A DNA stretch of 64,000 nt from Atrina japonica (lineage: Eukaryota; Mollusca; Bivalvia; Pterioida; Pinnidae), in assembly GCA_030159075.1 (NCBI GenBank), contig BROG01000517.1, positions 62,001 through 126,000 on the forward strand, written 5' to 3'. The notes beneath the pieces were generated by a model, which had not been told where the DNA came from, made no database searches, and saw nothing but the letters and a program-made list of their open reading frames with translations. Positions 37,216-49,390 of the stretch are shown piece after piece. How positions within the stretch are numbered: the first letter of the stretch is position 1; each line of letters opens with the position of its first letter. Made by a program: the position numbers and the translations under genes.

Positions 37216-37975
37216 CATATGCAGCTTCGGGTAACTGTCCGTTTATAAACAGTTTTCGTTTTCATTTTTCATAATGACTTGCTGATAGCAATACAATATA
37301 CTAACTCATCAACCCCTGCAAAACAATGGACTCTTCCGTAAATCAATCACTTAGATCAGTCCAAAAGTGTCTTTAGGGGTAATTGGTTAAGTAACCGGAC
37401 ATACGTGACGTACATCAGGTATGTTGATAACAACTATCGGTATGTTATAAACTTTCTATGATACAAGTAAGGTTAACATAATAATATTACAGAAATATTA
37501 TCGTTGGTTTGTATGAAGACTTTAAAAATATGAACCAAGTTTTGTAATTTTTTGGTTTGTTTTGGTGCCCTTTCATGGCTTAGCCACCAAATATCGTTTA
37601 AACAGGCTCACTGGTTCTTGAGAAGAAGTCAAATGTCTAAAGGTAAACAACGAACGACGCACAACGGACGACAAAAGACGATCGGAATAGACATTATAGG
37701 AATTTGGTTCAGGTGACTTAAAACCTAGATTAATCTCATCAAAGTGATTTTTAGCGTGCTATAAAACGGTATATTTTAAAAAAAACAACTTTTACCTGTA
37801 TTTACTAGAGCTATGTGTGTATACCATTTAATCCCCTTTCTTTCTGCTTTACACTGGTATGTCGCACAGCTCATTGGATGTGTGAAGTTTCCTAGGTGTT
37901 CTATACATTTTCCATCAAATTTACAACCTATAACATTTATTCGACATATATAACAGTTGAAAGACAAGACATTGA
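37070..37975. repeat. Segmental duplication, copy B, right part (includes K exon 10)
   Basis: It matches 30,860 to 31,760, including the intron words TAGCGTGCTATAAAACGGTA and the whole of the K exon. Confidence 0.85.
37796..37927 (-). CDS. 4-Cys module exon 10, K family
   Basis: The exon has 44 codons, ATAG/GTTGT to ACAG/GTAAAA. The module reads GCKFDGKCIEHLGNFTHP and then CATYQC, followed by a basic tail and IALVNT. All four Cys and the NFT sequon are kept. Confidence 0.88.
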
Positions 37976-38067
37976 CAATATTCATTGTTATTTTCAAGAT
38001 TGTTTTCTGGAAATAGGATTATAAAGTATGTAAAATATTAATTTTGACATACATTTAGACAAACACA

Positions 38068-38142
38068 AAATCATCAGCAACAACAACAACATCATCATCA
38101 ACAACAACAACATCAACACAACAACAACAACAATAAATAAAC
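38068..38142. repeat. (CAA)n/(CAT)n tract
   Basis: An impure CAA/CAT trinucleotide tract. A similar CAA tract stands at 22,095 to 22,130 in the same position relative to K exon 18, so the tract belongs to the duplicated K block. Confidence 0.85.
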
Positions 38143-38532
38143 AAGGAAGATTAATGTAGTTGATGTGGTTGATATTATCCAATCAAAATCAAATTCTATT
38201 TACATATAATTGTCTGTGATCAACTTTAATACTTTTCTACACATTATACCACAATATTTACCCCTGTGTCATTAATTTGTGTAAAACACACATGCAATAC
38301 GTTATGTCGTATTATATTGCAGTTGGAAACAGACGTTAAACAGGGACTTTTCTAAATGGAATTATATTTATCTAAAATATTTGATGACGTTAATATGTCG
38401 CATTCATGACACGGTGTTTATGCATATGTATATATTGCCCTGTGTTATGAACATGAATGAATTCTAAATTTGTACCCACATTTAGATAATGGTTTTCTTA
38501 TAAATTCAAAACACACAAACAATTCTATCCGT

Positions 38533-38536
<4 letters not shown>

Positions 38537-38628
<92 letters not shown>
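38537..38628. repeat. (TA)n microsatellite
   Basis: About 92 bases of TA directly left of a copy of dispersed repeat D. Confidence 0.95.
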
Positions 38629-38629
<1 letters not shown>

Positions 38630-38639
38630 TTAATTCCTC

Positions 38640-39075
38640 TGAAGGTTAGTAACGACGCCACATCATTCATATGAAGGTTGGTGATGTCGTCACTTGGTGT
38701 TTGTGACGTCACTTGATCTTGAATTGGGGCATTCAAATAAAACATGTTGTGTAGATGATTTTAAAATTTTGTTGTATTCAAGTCGGCAATTTTGCTAATA
38801 TCAACATCTTATAAAGTATGCTTAGATGTAAATAATAATTTAAAATGTAGGCTTAATGTATGTATTCAAATGTAAGCAATATTTATAATATGTTTCGTAT
38901 AGATTTTTCTGCGCAAATATTTTACCAATTTGAAACAATTTGGTCAACTCGACAGAAAGGGGAATATAGATTCTCATCCCGTCACCAGAAAATGTCATTT
39001 ATATTGCATATGTTTGATCATATGATAAAAATGGTCTGTCACTAGTTCCATTAATATCACATTTATAACACTTGT
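38640..39075. repeat. Dispersed repeat D, copy 1
   Basis: GTCACTTGGTGTTTGTGACG, AAGTATGCTTAGATGTAAAT and CATATGTTTGATCATAT occur in the same order at 48,960 to 49,390, with the sequence between them also matching. No coding capacity is seen; the class is unknown. Confidence 0.85.
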
Positions 39076-39151
39076 TATGAATTTTCCATTTTTGCTAGCC
39101 AGAAGCTTGCACAGTTGAAAATGCAAAAACTCCTATACATGTGTGCGCGCT

Positions 39152-39154
<3 letters not shown>

Positions 39155-39218
<64 letters not shown>

Positions 39219-39250
39219 ACGTGTGTGTGTATGTGTGTGTGAGTGCGTGT
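39155..39250. repeat. (GT)n microsatellite
   Basis: A GT dinucleotide run of about 85 bases with a few interruptions. Confidence 0.95.
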
Positions 39251-39566
39251 CTCAAACTGCCAAGATTTTGAAATAAATGTTTCTACCTTTTCCAGGAACT
39301 GGTGTTTTTTGGGGGGTATTTTGGTTTTTGCTTGGCACCTAAATCGCCCCTGGGGTTGTCGGGAGACCAACTGTCTATATGGTTGTAAATTGCCCAATGG
39401 ATTTACTTTTCACATTTACAATTTGTTTAATCGTTTTCAAAATAAACCCAATTGACCGCTTAAAAACTTTTTGTAAGTGTTAAAACGCATTTTCGTTTTT
39501 CTTTTCTTTTCGAATAGGAAAGTTTTTCGCGAATTACATATTTATTATTTTATATGGCTAATTCTA

Positions 39567-39689
39567 CAGTAAATCCTGCTTTAGCGATCACCTGTGTATA
39601 AAGACCACTTGGTCACAAAGACAATTTTTGCTGTCCCAGATAGTACCATTTGTGTACAAATCAAAATTATATAACCTCTACTTTCACTG
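39567..39689. mobile_element. Short inverted-repeat element (family M3), deleted copy
   Basis: It starts CAGTAAATCCTGCTTTAGCG and ends CTTTCACTG with TA on each side. It aligns with the 179-base copy at 53,870 but lacks about 55 bases of the right interior. It ends 20 bases from the donor of exon 9. Confidence 0.8.
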
Positions 39690-39709
39690 TATTTCTATCT
39701 TTAACCAAC

Positions 39710-39841
39710 CTTTTGGAGTTGATTGAACTTTTATTTTCCATCCTTTACTGGATTGCGTCACGTTGCATTTCAGAAGCATGCAATTTTTGTCATCATCCCA
39801 TTCTTCTCCATTAGCTCTGCATTTGTTTTTCCAACGACAAC
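39710..39841 (-). CDS. 4-Cys module exon 9, R family
   Basis: The exon has 44 codons, TAAG/GTTGT to AAAG/GTTGGT. The module reads GCRWKNKCRANGEEWDDD and then CMLLKC plus an NVT sequon. The donor GTTGGT is weaker than the GTAACT of most other R exons, so this exon may be spliced less efficiently (inference). It is the first R module in transcript order. Confidence 0.84.
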
Positions 39842-40377
39842 CTTATGGTAAAAAAAGAACAAAAACCTAAATCCAGAAATTTAATTCATCTTCAGAAAAG
39901 TCTTTTGTCACCTTGTTACTCCTACATGCGATTTATCTGTCAGATAAATGAATGCAAATCTTGACCATCATTAGATAATTTAAAAATCATTTTAGTGATT
40001 CTATCAATCTATCAAACGTTTGCAAATGTAGATAGGACTGGAATTCTCTACAAAATTCCTTTGCGTATCCATTTTGTTTCTATTTCGGATATTAACGTAC
40101 TAGCCGATTGTTTTATACTAAAGCAATATTTCGCTCAGATATCACTATTTAAATTCTAAATTTCTCCAAAGCTAAGATATTTGTTTTTTACAGTGAATGA
40201 TCTTAGATGGATTTGGCAACACATTTAGATCTATAATTATGCCACTTTCCCCTTCGGAAATATATTTATATTAAATTCGAGTTCATGTGATGAAACGATG
40301 GTATGGAGCATTTGTTTTGGTCACCTTTGTATAACTACACTTTGGTATTGTTAATAATATTTAGAATAAGTCTTTAC

Positions 40378-40450
40378 CTGCTTTTGCTATACCATTAATT
40401 CTCTTCTCTTTACTTTTGAAACGATTTTGCGGGTTACCATGGGAATAGTT
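40378..40450 (-). pseudogene. Decayed K-type module exon, 3' half
   Basis: On minus the frame FKSKEKRINGIAKAG ends at GCAG/GTAAAG and aligns with the tail of K exons (YQCKAERKG ... IALVNTG), but the Cys codons are lost and six bases or more are deleted. A retroelement 3' end (40,484) lies where the first half would be. Confidence 0.55.
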
Positions 40451-40483
40451 CCTACTTTCTTGATAGATTTGTTATAGAAAAGG

Positions 40484-40692
40484 TTGGATTATCATTATTT
40501 CATTGGACCTGACTGCGGACTCACGGCGGGTGTGACCGGTCGACAGGGGGATGCTTACTCCTCCATTGCACCTGATCTTGGTTTCCATAGGTCCTTGTTT
40601 GTCCATATTTACCGGATTTGTATCTATGTCCTGGACATTCTATTGATTAATACTTTGGTATCTGAGATTTTTTATATTAACAAAACGTCTGT
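40484..40692 (+). mobile_element. Retroelement 3' end, subfamily A
   Basis: The plus-strand frame with GLTAGVTGRQG matches the minus-strand trailers at 14.7, 35.4, 43.4 and 58.9 kb. This is the only subfamily A copy in plus orientation. Confidence 0.75.
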
Positions 40693-40732
40693 TTAAAACT
40701 GCACCCTTCATGTATGTCATTTGAAGTGCCCG

Positions 40733-40990
40733 CGGGGCTTCAATGGCGGAGTGGTTAAAGCATCGGGATTTAAATCATGAACTATCTCACATCTGGTCAG
40801 CGCAGGTTCGAGTCCCGCTGAAACATGAGGTGAGTTTTGTGAGAAAGTTACCCAGTGTACTTGCAGAAAGCCGGTGGTCTCTTCCCGGGTAAATTGTAAC
40901 TAGGTTCTCTCCTCCACCATTAAAATTGGCTGTCACCATATCATTGAAAAATTGTTGAGTGTGGCGTAAAACACCATTCAAAATTCAAAT
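40733..40990 (+). mobile_element. tRNA-derived SINE (family T), most complete copy
   Basis: A-box TGGCGGAGTGG at 40,744 to 40,754 and a perfect B-box GGTTCGAGTCC at 40,805 to 40,815 define a tRNA-Leu/Ser-like head of about 85 bases. The unrelated body (GCCGGTGGTCTCTTCCCGGG, CTCTCCTCCACCATTAAAA, GTGTGGCGTAAAACACC) is shared with 25.3, 58.7 and 59.5 kb. The head does not form a normal 3' acceptor stem, so it is not a functional tRNA gene. Confidence 0.85.
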
Positions 40991-42524
40991 TCGAAGAGTC
41001 CGCAAAATTCACATTCACACTTTTCTTCTCAAACTGTATAGATACATTGTATTATATAACTGTTATGCAAAAACGTGTTTTAAAGAATGGTTCTTGTTGT
41101 TTTTCGATATTGGGCGCATTCATAAGAAAAGATAGAGATTCTCCGAATTCTTTGGTGAGCTGCGCGGGCAGTAAATGATAACTTGGTTACAAAAATCTTA
41201 ACAAATTATAATGGCGGACTTTAACATGGTTTCACATGTGATCCTGATACATTACAAGTTTTTTTCTGAATAATTAAGGAGCAACAACACACGCATTCAC
41301 TGTCAATTACAACATTGTTTATAAAATGTCTCTATAATAAAGTGGTCAATATAGAGATTTGTTGCCTGATTGTAATCTAAATGGGAATTATTCATTGTCA
41401 GACATAAAACAATGTAAAATAATGACATAGATATATCAGGGATTCTGCAGATACCAATACTTTTACAACAGATGATGAGAGATGTGAATGGTGATAAATT
41501 TGCAGTTGTGTCTCGGGATATATATGCATGTATATATTTTCAAAATGATATTTTTATCCACTTAAATCTGTTTTTTTTTTCTCTCTCAGTTAGACTATAT
41601 TTTTCTCGGGAACAAACAAGGTTGAACTAATTTTTTTTATTTTGGCACAGTTAACATTCGTTTTCCTCAGTTAAGTTGAGTTTTTCTTCAGTTACTGTGA
41701 AAAACTAGTTTTATCTAGAGATAACTCAGTTTGTTAAAAACATATGTCCTGCGATTAGAACTAAACTTTAATTTAAAAAAACCTGCAAAGATATATCGCC
41801 ATAAGTGTTTTAACACATATGATTGTTAGACAAGAATGGATGGAAAACACTGTCAATTGATATTCTTTCCATCCATAAAAATAATCAAATGTTAACTTGA
41901 CCATTATTCACATTCGGTTTCTTTTTTTTTTTTACAAACTGTAACATTAGACCGAGAGCATGATATTTTTAAGAATAAAAAAGTCATTATATTTGTATAA
42001 AACATCGGATATTTGAAACTTTTTATACAAACAAAATTGCCAACAGACAGCTTATATGCCTTCAAAGAGTCCGATTTTTGTATGATCCCTATCTTATTGT
42101 TATGCGCGAGGCCATAAGAAAACTGAAATTGACTGGCCAACATTCAGTTTGAACGGTATGTCTTTTAAGATTACAATTGTGTTGCGTCATTAAACGTTAG
42201 CAGTTTAGAAATGCAAATGTTACTAGTCAATAATCGGCAAATGTCGCGGTCAATACGATAAATACGATATTATCAGTCATTATTTTGGTCTTAAGGTTTA
42301 ATTACTCAATTCTGGATGTTAAACCCATCTGTTCTGATTGTGACAAAGATAATTTCGTTTTGAATACAATTTGACCTCGGACTTTGGTCACATGTTTTTG
42401 TCGGTATAAAATTTCACTCCTCTGTGTCATCTGTTTCTTATTCCAGAAATTCACAAGAGAAAAAAAACGAGCTACCGGTTGCATTAATAAAAGTTTCTCT
42501 AAGCCGAATGAGAGATGAAAAATA
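40991..42524. other. Intron, no exon recognised
   Basis: Small frames at 41,904 and 42,302 (minus) have no recognisable motif or module pattern. Confidence 0.4.
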
Positions 42525-42775
42525 ACTTGTTTAACGTCCCACTCAAGAATCTTTCACTCATATGGAGACATCACTAATGCCGGTGAAGGGCTTCAAATGT
42601 TGGCTAATGCTCGGCACTTTCGGCCATTGAGCAGTGAGGGTTCTTTAACGTGCCGACACCTATTGTGACACGGGACCACGGTTTTTACTGTCTCATCCGC
42701 AAGACAGGAAACCAACCTGCCGCCGGTTTAAGAGTCGAGCCCGATACCGACTGAGCCCGGCCGCCTCTTCAATGA
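42525..42775 (-). mobile_element. SINE, same family as at 1 to 182
   Basis: Read on minus it starts with a tRNA-like GGGCTCAGTCGGTATCGGGC and has the body words found at 1 to 120 (CATTGAGCAGTGAGGG, CTCATCCGCAAGACAGGAAA on plus) and, inverted, at 16.8 kb. The B-box part is deleted. Confidence 0.78.
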
Positions 42776-42970
42776 AAATAAGTGAATGTTTCAGGTCAAA
42801 ACCTTATATTTTGAAACTTTATATTTCAATTTCGCATAATTATAATTTAATTTAATTTAATTATAATCATAACCTTGAAATAACAAGAAAGAAACCAATA
42901 GTGATAATGTTTGATATGTAAATAAATGATCGTATATATCAGAAAGAAATGCAAATGTATTGAGTCAGAT

Positions 42971-43015
42971 GAACATCCTTTCATGACTGATTTCTCTAGA
43001 TCAACACATGAGGGA
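42971..43015 (-). pseudogene. Decayed copy of the exon 8 module
   Basis: On minus, TGTGTTGATCTAGAGAAATC and ATGAAAGGATGT match exon 8 (45,521 to 45,637) with few changes, but both splice borders and the second Cys pair are absent. Confidence 0.7.
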
Positions 43016-43337
43016 AGTACTAATGACAGTTAGACTTAAAATGTTCATTACGAATCACGAATGTCTAACGCCTAAATACATATACCGACAGTACTCGTAT
43101 TATGACAATACATGATTATAATTGCGTTGTACAAAGCAAGTCAGCTGTATTTATGGGATGTTTAAACGAAACGTCGAGCTCCTATTAGACATTGTACAAC
43201 TCAGGTGTGAACGAAAACCAGAATCCCAAGAGGAATTTATCGCATGACATATGCTGTCATAAATGCATTCTGTGAACATTTAAATTATAACAAACACCTT
43301 TAATATATTGCACAGAAGCATAAATCTTTGAAAAGAT

Positions 43338-43600
43338 TTGAAATATAAAACATCTCAGATACCAAAGTATAACTCTTCAGGATGTCCAGGATATAGATAC
43401 AAATCTGGTAAACATGGACAAACGCGGATCCCCAGAAATCAAGAATTGGGATCAGGTGCCAGGAGCATACATTTCCTGTCGACCGGTCACACCCGCCGTG
43501 AGTCCACAGTCAAGTCCAAATGAAATACGTGAGGAACGAATCCTCGTCAGAATTAGTACAACCGCCAACGAAAAGGCAACTCAAAATTATGAGTGGATCT
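43338..43600 (-). mobile_element. Retroelement 3' end, subfamily A
   Basis: It has the same trailer as at 14,745 and 58,850 (ATCTCAGATACCAAAGTATA to GGTCACACCCGCCGTGAGTC), in the same orientation, and stops just inside the RT end (ILSCLFVGG). Confidence 0.75.
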
Positions 43601-43872
43601 AAAAATATACTGGGGAAACCGAGTACTGATTTTTTTTGGTATTCGATAACAGCATATTCCGACGAGTACTTGATTGATCGATTGCTAATTGAAAACTTTA
43701 TATTTAGGTCCAGATATTCTTGTACAGTCATCATATATATTTCTACCTAAGTGTTACTAGTTTTAGAGTGTGCACTTTTGAACGCCTTGTTATAATTATA
43801 CTATTTCCAAAACATATCATATTTAGATAGTGATAATGAAACTTCCTAACATGTGCATGTTTTAAAAAACAC

Positions 43873-45165
43873 GAGGGGTTTTCCAAAAATAATGTCACTT
43901 GTATTGCTTTTCCTATACTACAAATGTTTTGATCATTTTAACTTGACCTGTCCTTCGAAATACTCTCCATCTGCCAGAATACACCTTTTGGGTCAATCTA
44001 CTGTTGGAGGCACAGTCCATACTCTTCAACAGGGGCGGATACAGGAATTTTTCAAATTTCTTGTCTGGGATTTTTGGGGATGTGACAAGACGCCGTACGC
44101 GTGAAAATGGTGCAATGCAAATGTTGTTTAAAAATAAATTTTGGGAGGACCATTAACTACTCTGACTCCAAATATACGGTCACAATGCGTGCTATGTGCG
44201 CGGCGCATTATTCGGAAGTACCGCAGTCTCGTTTTTGATTGCAAATTTTGTAGTAGTTCGTTTTTTTTTCTCAGAACATCGATTTTTATATAACTTTACC
44301 ATATATGGCAACTATGCATTTGTGAACTGGAATTTGCATGAACAGACCCTTGTTATTGAAGAAAATTGCATATAAAACCTTGTTCACCGTGCGTAATCGC
44401 TTGACAATATTTTAGCGTTTCTTATTTTGTTTGCCCAAACTCGGTTGGAACTCTTCCGCTATGGTTCAAAGTAGTAAACTCAGGTCTATTCACCAGTCAC
44501 TAAATTGTTGAAAGTCTTTTTTTATATTTGGGGTTCATTTTCATAAGTGTTTTGCATTCACAACACATGGTTTCTTCTGTTTATCTGTTAACAAATGGGG
44601 TATCCATCTTGCATTTATCTTTCAAAGTTTTAAAAGCTTCGACAGAATACCATGAAGTCATGTTAATGATAAGTTTGTCAACCGGGCTAATTGACTCACG
44701 GTATATTGGGTATCTTTTTAATAATATTTTCTATGTTGCTTTTAGATGTAGTTGTTGAAGGACGACTTAAGCGAGCAGCAACTTGAATTGAGCGACCAGC
44801 ATATTTTTAATGTTGCTGCTGTCCAGCCCTAAATTTAGCTACCTGCAAATAGACCTTTGAGACCTTTGACCTTCTCAATAAATGTCGCACACTTCACTGT
44901 AAATATCTATAGGTTTCATGCCGAGTAGTGACCTACCTTTTACGTAGGCCCTAATTTCAAGCACATTTTCTGCTCTTTTACCATTCATTTTGTGTATAGT
45001 GTCATGGATACGCTACACAAATTGATGTATCAGCTTACTTGTGAATGAGATTTGTACATGTGTATGCTTCAGTGATCTATTTATCGAAACGAGTTGAGTT
45101 TGAGTTCACACTGCAACATTTCCACGAGAAAATTCAGGGATGACATTATTTTTGGAACACTCCTC
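43873..45165 (-). pseudogene. Decayed mariner element with transposase remnant
   Basis: The ends GAGGGGTTTTCCAAAAATAA and, inverted, GAGGAGTGTTCCAAAAATAA are about 25-base inverted repeats with the size expected of mariner (about 1.3 kb). On minus at about 44,520 to 44,650 the frame reads LHGILSKLLKL, a stop, and KINARWIPHLLTDKQKK, the well-known ARW(I/V)PHxLT region of mariner transposases. Stops and insertions (for example 44,030 to 44,160) show that it is inactive. Confidence 0.82.
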
Positions 45166-45520
45166 ATATCATGCTATATACAGATGACAAATAGTACTGA
45201 TATGTATACAGAACTTCAGTTCCCCAAAATACCAGACGTAGAATAAGTGTGACCAAATTAGATACATTCCATACACAGATACATAGGGAAAATATATATG
45301 ATTCATTTTCCTCTATGACCCAGGACATATTACAAATAATTGTGTAAAATTATATTGATTTTTGGTCAGAACTGCTTAATTAAATACGATCACATCTTCC
45401 TTCTTCATTTGATCTATTTTGGGCTTTTAAAAACATAAGTATATAATATAAACACGTTGGAAATGTATTACAAATGTGAGAAGGTCAAAGTCCATCATTG
45501 TAAATCGGCCAGTGTTTTAC

Positions 45521-45637
45521 CTCCTTTTGCAATTTCTAATCCACATTTTGAAGGTTCTTTTCTGCATTTGAACTCAAAGCATCCTTTCATGATTGATTTC
45601 CCTAGATCAACACATCCTCCCCTTCCATCACTGCAAC
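45521..45637 (-). CDS. 4-Cys module exon 8
   Basis: The exon has 39 codons, TTACAG/GTTGC to GGAG/GTAAAA. The module reads GCSDGRGGCVDLGKS and then CFEFKC, spacing C-x6-C-x10-C-x4-C, with an extra Cys in the tail (PSKCGLE). A decayed copy is at 42,971. Confidence 0.82.
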
Positions 45638-45724
45638 CTGTAATAGCATAACCCTAATTATTGTATTACAAAAATACAAAGTAAATAATCAACCAGGTTT
45701 TTAAGTTTTGATTTTCAAGTACAA

Positions 45725-45785
45725 AGGAAAAATAAACAGTGGATAATCGAAACTCAATGTGCATTAGAACATTACAAAGAATCAT
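45725..45785 (-). mobile_element. Short piece of retroelement trailer, subfamily B
   Basis: GTGGATAATCGAAACTCAAT and CATTAGAACAT match the trailers at 27,060 and 54,205. Only about 60 bases remain. Confidence 0.5.
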
Positions 45786-45828
45786 CCGTTATGAAATTAC
45801 CTTATATGGTATAATGACGACCAAAATT

Positions 45829-46040
<212 letters not shown>

Positions 46041-46062
46041 TTAGGCAATTGCTATTACTGAC

Positions 46063-46182
46063 CTGCTTTTTTCAAGGTGAAATCCATTCGGTCACTGTAC
46101 ATGCTTTTCTTACACTGCATCGTGTAGCAACCTCTTGTCTTCTGGTATCCAACCGGTCGACAATATTGCTCATCTTTACAAC
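46063..46182 (-). CDS. 4-Cys module exon 7
   Basis: The exon has 40 codons, GAACAG/GTTGT to GCAG/GTCAGT. The module reads GCKDEQYCRPVGYQK and then CYTMQC, spacing C-x5-C-x10-C-x4-C. A large CA/TA tract starts shortly after the donor. Confidence 0.8.
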
Positions 46183-46445
46183 CTGTTCAAGATTAACTTG
46201 ACTCATAAAGCTATGAAGACATTCTTCATATTATTTTGTGCTGGAGCCTTTTGTTAGTATAAAATATTTTTAAACAAGAAATATGAAAAAAGAAGTTTAT
46301 ACATTATTGAAAGATTATGGGAATTTCACATTCAGCGTCAAACAACCAATAAATTCTAATACATGTAGTTTTGGTACGATTTGCTTCAGAAAAAATAAGT
46401 ACAATTTAATAGTTACGAGTTACGGAAAAATGGAAATGCATTTAC

Positions 46446-46583
46446 CCCTTAAAGTATTCATAACACTGAAGGTTATGTTAATATCCGAAACCAATCGTCT
46501 GCATGTTTTAATCTCACATGTTTCTCCTGAACTCTCTATCCAAGTGTCGTATTCGTTTTTGCACACACCATTATACATACAAC
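46446..46583 (-). CDS. 4-Cys module exon 6
   Basis: The exon has 46 codons, TTTCAG/GTTGT to AGGG/GTAAAT. The module reads GCMYNGVCKNEYDTW and then CEIKTC, spacing C-x5-C-x14-C-x4-C, the widest middle spacing of the set. The aromatic W-x-x-x-x-x-x-x-C placement recalls VWC-like domains. Confidence 0.8.
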
Positions 46584-46834
46584 CTGAAAAGTGTGTTTTG
46601 ATATTGTGAAATTAAAACGCATCTAAAATAAACAATATGAAAAGTACAGTATTTGAGTGGACTAAATATGCCATTATTTCGTACCGGGGATAACAACGGG
46701 ATTTGAATTATTGAAACGAATGGTGGTTCCAAGATGTTATCAATCCGTACTCGAATCACATACACAAAAGGTTTCAACCAGAGTTCATTTTGTCGAAGTC
46801 ATTTAACTTGCTGCCTCTAGGTCGGAAATATATA

Positions 46835-47343
46835 CAGAAGAACTTTGATGAGTCGACCTTCCATGAGTCGAATTTCCAACTCTAGTTACAAACTATAGTT
46901 GACAAAATCACGAATGATTTTGTTATTTAATGCTACTTATGAACATTTTATAATTCAAACTTTTATGAATCGAATTGCTCGATGTTCCGAATAAATATGT
47001 GAGTCAATTTCTATAAAAAAAAAAAAAAAAATTCCTACATATGATTCGTAGTCAAAATTTACATGTGTACAAAATCGCTCCATGATGATTCTTCTCCTTC
47101 TCATAAACACTCAATGTTTAATTTAAGGAATATTAAGTTAAATTAATTAATTATTAGTTATAATGACCAAATATATAAATGATTTCTAAGCAGTCATATA
47201 CACCTTATAGAACCTCTGATATTAAAAAAAAAGCAAAAAAAATAAAAACCTTTGATCTTCGGTTACCATTCATCAGTCGAAGTCCCAATGTTTTGAACTT
47301 TTCTAGGTGGTTCCTTGAACTTCGACTCATCGAAGTTCTCTTG
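46835..47343. mobile_element. Non-autonomous inverted-repeat element (family M1), copy 2
   Basis: The ends CAGAAGAACTTTGATGAGTC and, inverted, CAAGAGAACTTCGATGAGTC are bounded by TA. The interior aligns with 1,201 to 1,640 over its whole length (for example TTATGAATCGAATT, ATTCTTCTCCTTCT and TTCGGTTACCATT). It has A-rich insertions near 47,015 and 47,230. Confidence 0.82.
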
Positions 47344-48185
47344 TATATGGTATCTTGATAACAGAATTCATTTCAGTCACTAATTCAAATCTTATTTCAG
47401 GAAACAACATGCCATTGTTTTCAATTTGAAATTAGAACATAACATTGAAAAAAGGCTAGACCATTTATTTACATGGGACATTGAAACACATTCGTCTGTC
47501 CGTCAATCAGTTTTGAATGTACTGCTACTCTACAAAGTTGATGCAACTTTTTATTTTCTCTAAATATTTTATATTAGTTTACACATTTTCAAAGAGTCTA
47601 TGGAAAATCAATTCTAAAACAATATTGACAAAACTTATACCACAAAACTAACTTATTAAAAAGATTCAATGTGTATTTGCTCTTTATTTTGTTTGAAATT
47701 TCTACTTTCAATTTCAATTTTATCATTAATTTCGTTATGTCACCATTCCATATTTACACATATTAAAGAGTCATTAAAATATGTATCCTGCAAAACTCAA
47801 CATTACTAAATAACAGAGCATAGAAATTTCAAACAAAACAAACACAGTAACTTCAAAACATTAATGGTTAATAGAAAAACATGTACTGGAATTGAAAAGG
47901 AAAATACTTTGTCATAGTTTTAACGTGTTGTTCTATATGCAATAAAAATGCATTAATCTTGACACGCCACTGTATATAAAGTTGACGCTGTACCAGTCTA
48001 AGACACCAAGTATTTACAATGAAACAAATATGTGTAAGGTTTGATAATATTGTACCTAAATTTTGCAATAATATTGCTTACGTATTTGTAAGCCCAGCAT
48101 TTAGTACTTTGATTAATGAATAAATCAGTTGGTATTTGGTAATGCAAACGAGTACAACAAAGTAGAACAGATGAACTGACATATA
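47344..48185. other. Intron, no exon recognised
   Basis: AT-rich DNA without recognised repeat or module pattern. Confidence 0.4.
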
Positions 48186-48280
48186 CAGTGGAATAACACC
48201 ACCTCACTATAGAGACCACCTCACTAATTAGTACGCTTTGAGTCAATCTGTCTGAGGTTGTCTTAATAGCGAGGTTTCAC
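48186..48280. mobile_element. Very short inverted-repeat element (family M4)
   Basis: CAGTGGAATAACACCACCTC and, inverted, AGTGAAACCTCGCTATTAAG are imperfect inverted ends with TA on both sides. The element is about 95 bases long. Confidence 0.5.
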
Positions 48281-48459
48281 TATATTTTCATTTTTTTACG
48301 ACATGGAGGTGGGATATGGATACAAAGAGAACGAAGTATCAAACAAGTAGAAGAAATTGTTCGAGTAGGTATTCAGTATTGATAACGTGACGGTTGAGGT
48401 TTTTTTTTTATAGAACAGTGTTATTTTCCTTAACAGTTTCTTCTGATTTAGTGTACTAC

Positions 48460-48576
48460 CTCCCCGCAGAATGATTAAATCTTGATAGTCAATGAAGTCT
48501 TCGCACATGTACTCGACACAATTCTTTCTTAATCTTTCTCTAACTTGTATGACGTTACCGTCACCATCCTTACAAC
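48460..48576 (-). CDS. 4-Cys-type module exon 5, lacking the second Cys
   Basis: The exon has 39 codons, CTACAG/GTTGT to GGAG/GTAGTA. The module reads GCKDGDGNVIQVRER and then CVEYMC. The second Cys of the usual pattern is absent (Val-Ile at the place), so one disulfide cannot form as in the others. The frame stays open for 54 codons past the donor, so use as a terminal exon ending at 48,296 is possible, but phase and context favour splicing. Confidence 0.7.
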
Positions 48577-48904
48577 CTGTAGTAGAAAAAAAAACAAGCA
48601 ATGAGTCATGTTAACAATACATATATTGATAATAAGGCGAATCTAAATAAAATGTTTAGTACTTTGCACACAAAATAGAATAACCAGGAAAACGTTTCAA
48701 GTCACAGGAATAAAACTCAAAACTCAATTTTGCCGCAACATGTGGATAATTAAATAAAATTATATATATATATATATTTATCATATAATATGTGTGTTAT
48801 GCAGCTTCATAAGAGATTACATAGATATTTTATATGCAACACTTAAATAAAGCCTAGCGGCAATTTGATTGGCTAACGTGCATAAAAGTGAACTACTAAT
48901 TTTC

Positions 48905-49390
48905 ACTACGTACGCAGACTTCATTCATTTGAAGGCTGGATATACTTCATTAATCTAAAGATTGGCGATGACGTCACTTGGTGTTTGTGACGTCACTTGA
49001 GTTTTAATGGGGACAATTGAATAAAACATGTGTAGATTATTTTAAAATTTGTTGTATTCAAGTCGACAATTTTGCTGATTTCAACATCTGATAAAGTATG
49101 CTTAGATGTAAATAATAATTTAAAGTGTAGGCTAAACGTATATATTCAAATATAAGAAATATTTACAATATGTTTTGTGCACTTATTTCTGCGCAAGTAT
49201 TTTACCTATTTATAACAATTTAGTCAACTTGACAGAAAGGAGAATATAAATTATCATCCCCAGTCATCAGAAAATGTCGTTTATATTGCATATGTTTGAT
49301 CATATTTCAAAAAGAATCTGTCACGAATTTCCATTCATATCACAATTATAATACTCGCTATTAATTTATCATTTTTGCTCGTCACAGGCT
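48905..49390. repeat. Dispersed repeat D, copy 2
   Basis: It matches 38,640 to 39,075 in order, including GACGTCACTTGGTGTTTGTG and AAGTATGCTTAGATGTAAAT. A short TA tract lies at 48,761 to 48,777, again to the left. Confidence 0.85.

Noticed and set aside
40744..40815. tRNA gene at the A-box/B-box pair
   Set aside because: The head continues into a dispersed body shared with other copies and lacks a proper acceptor stem; it is a SINE.
44528..44758. Plus-strand 76-residue frame as a gene
   Set aside because: The minus strand carries mariner transposase motifs at the same place.
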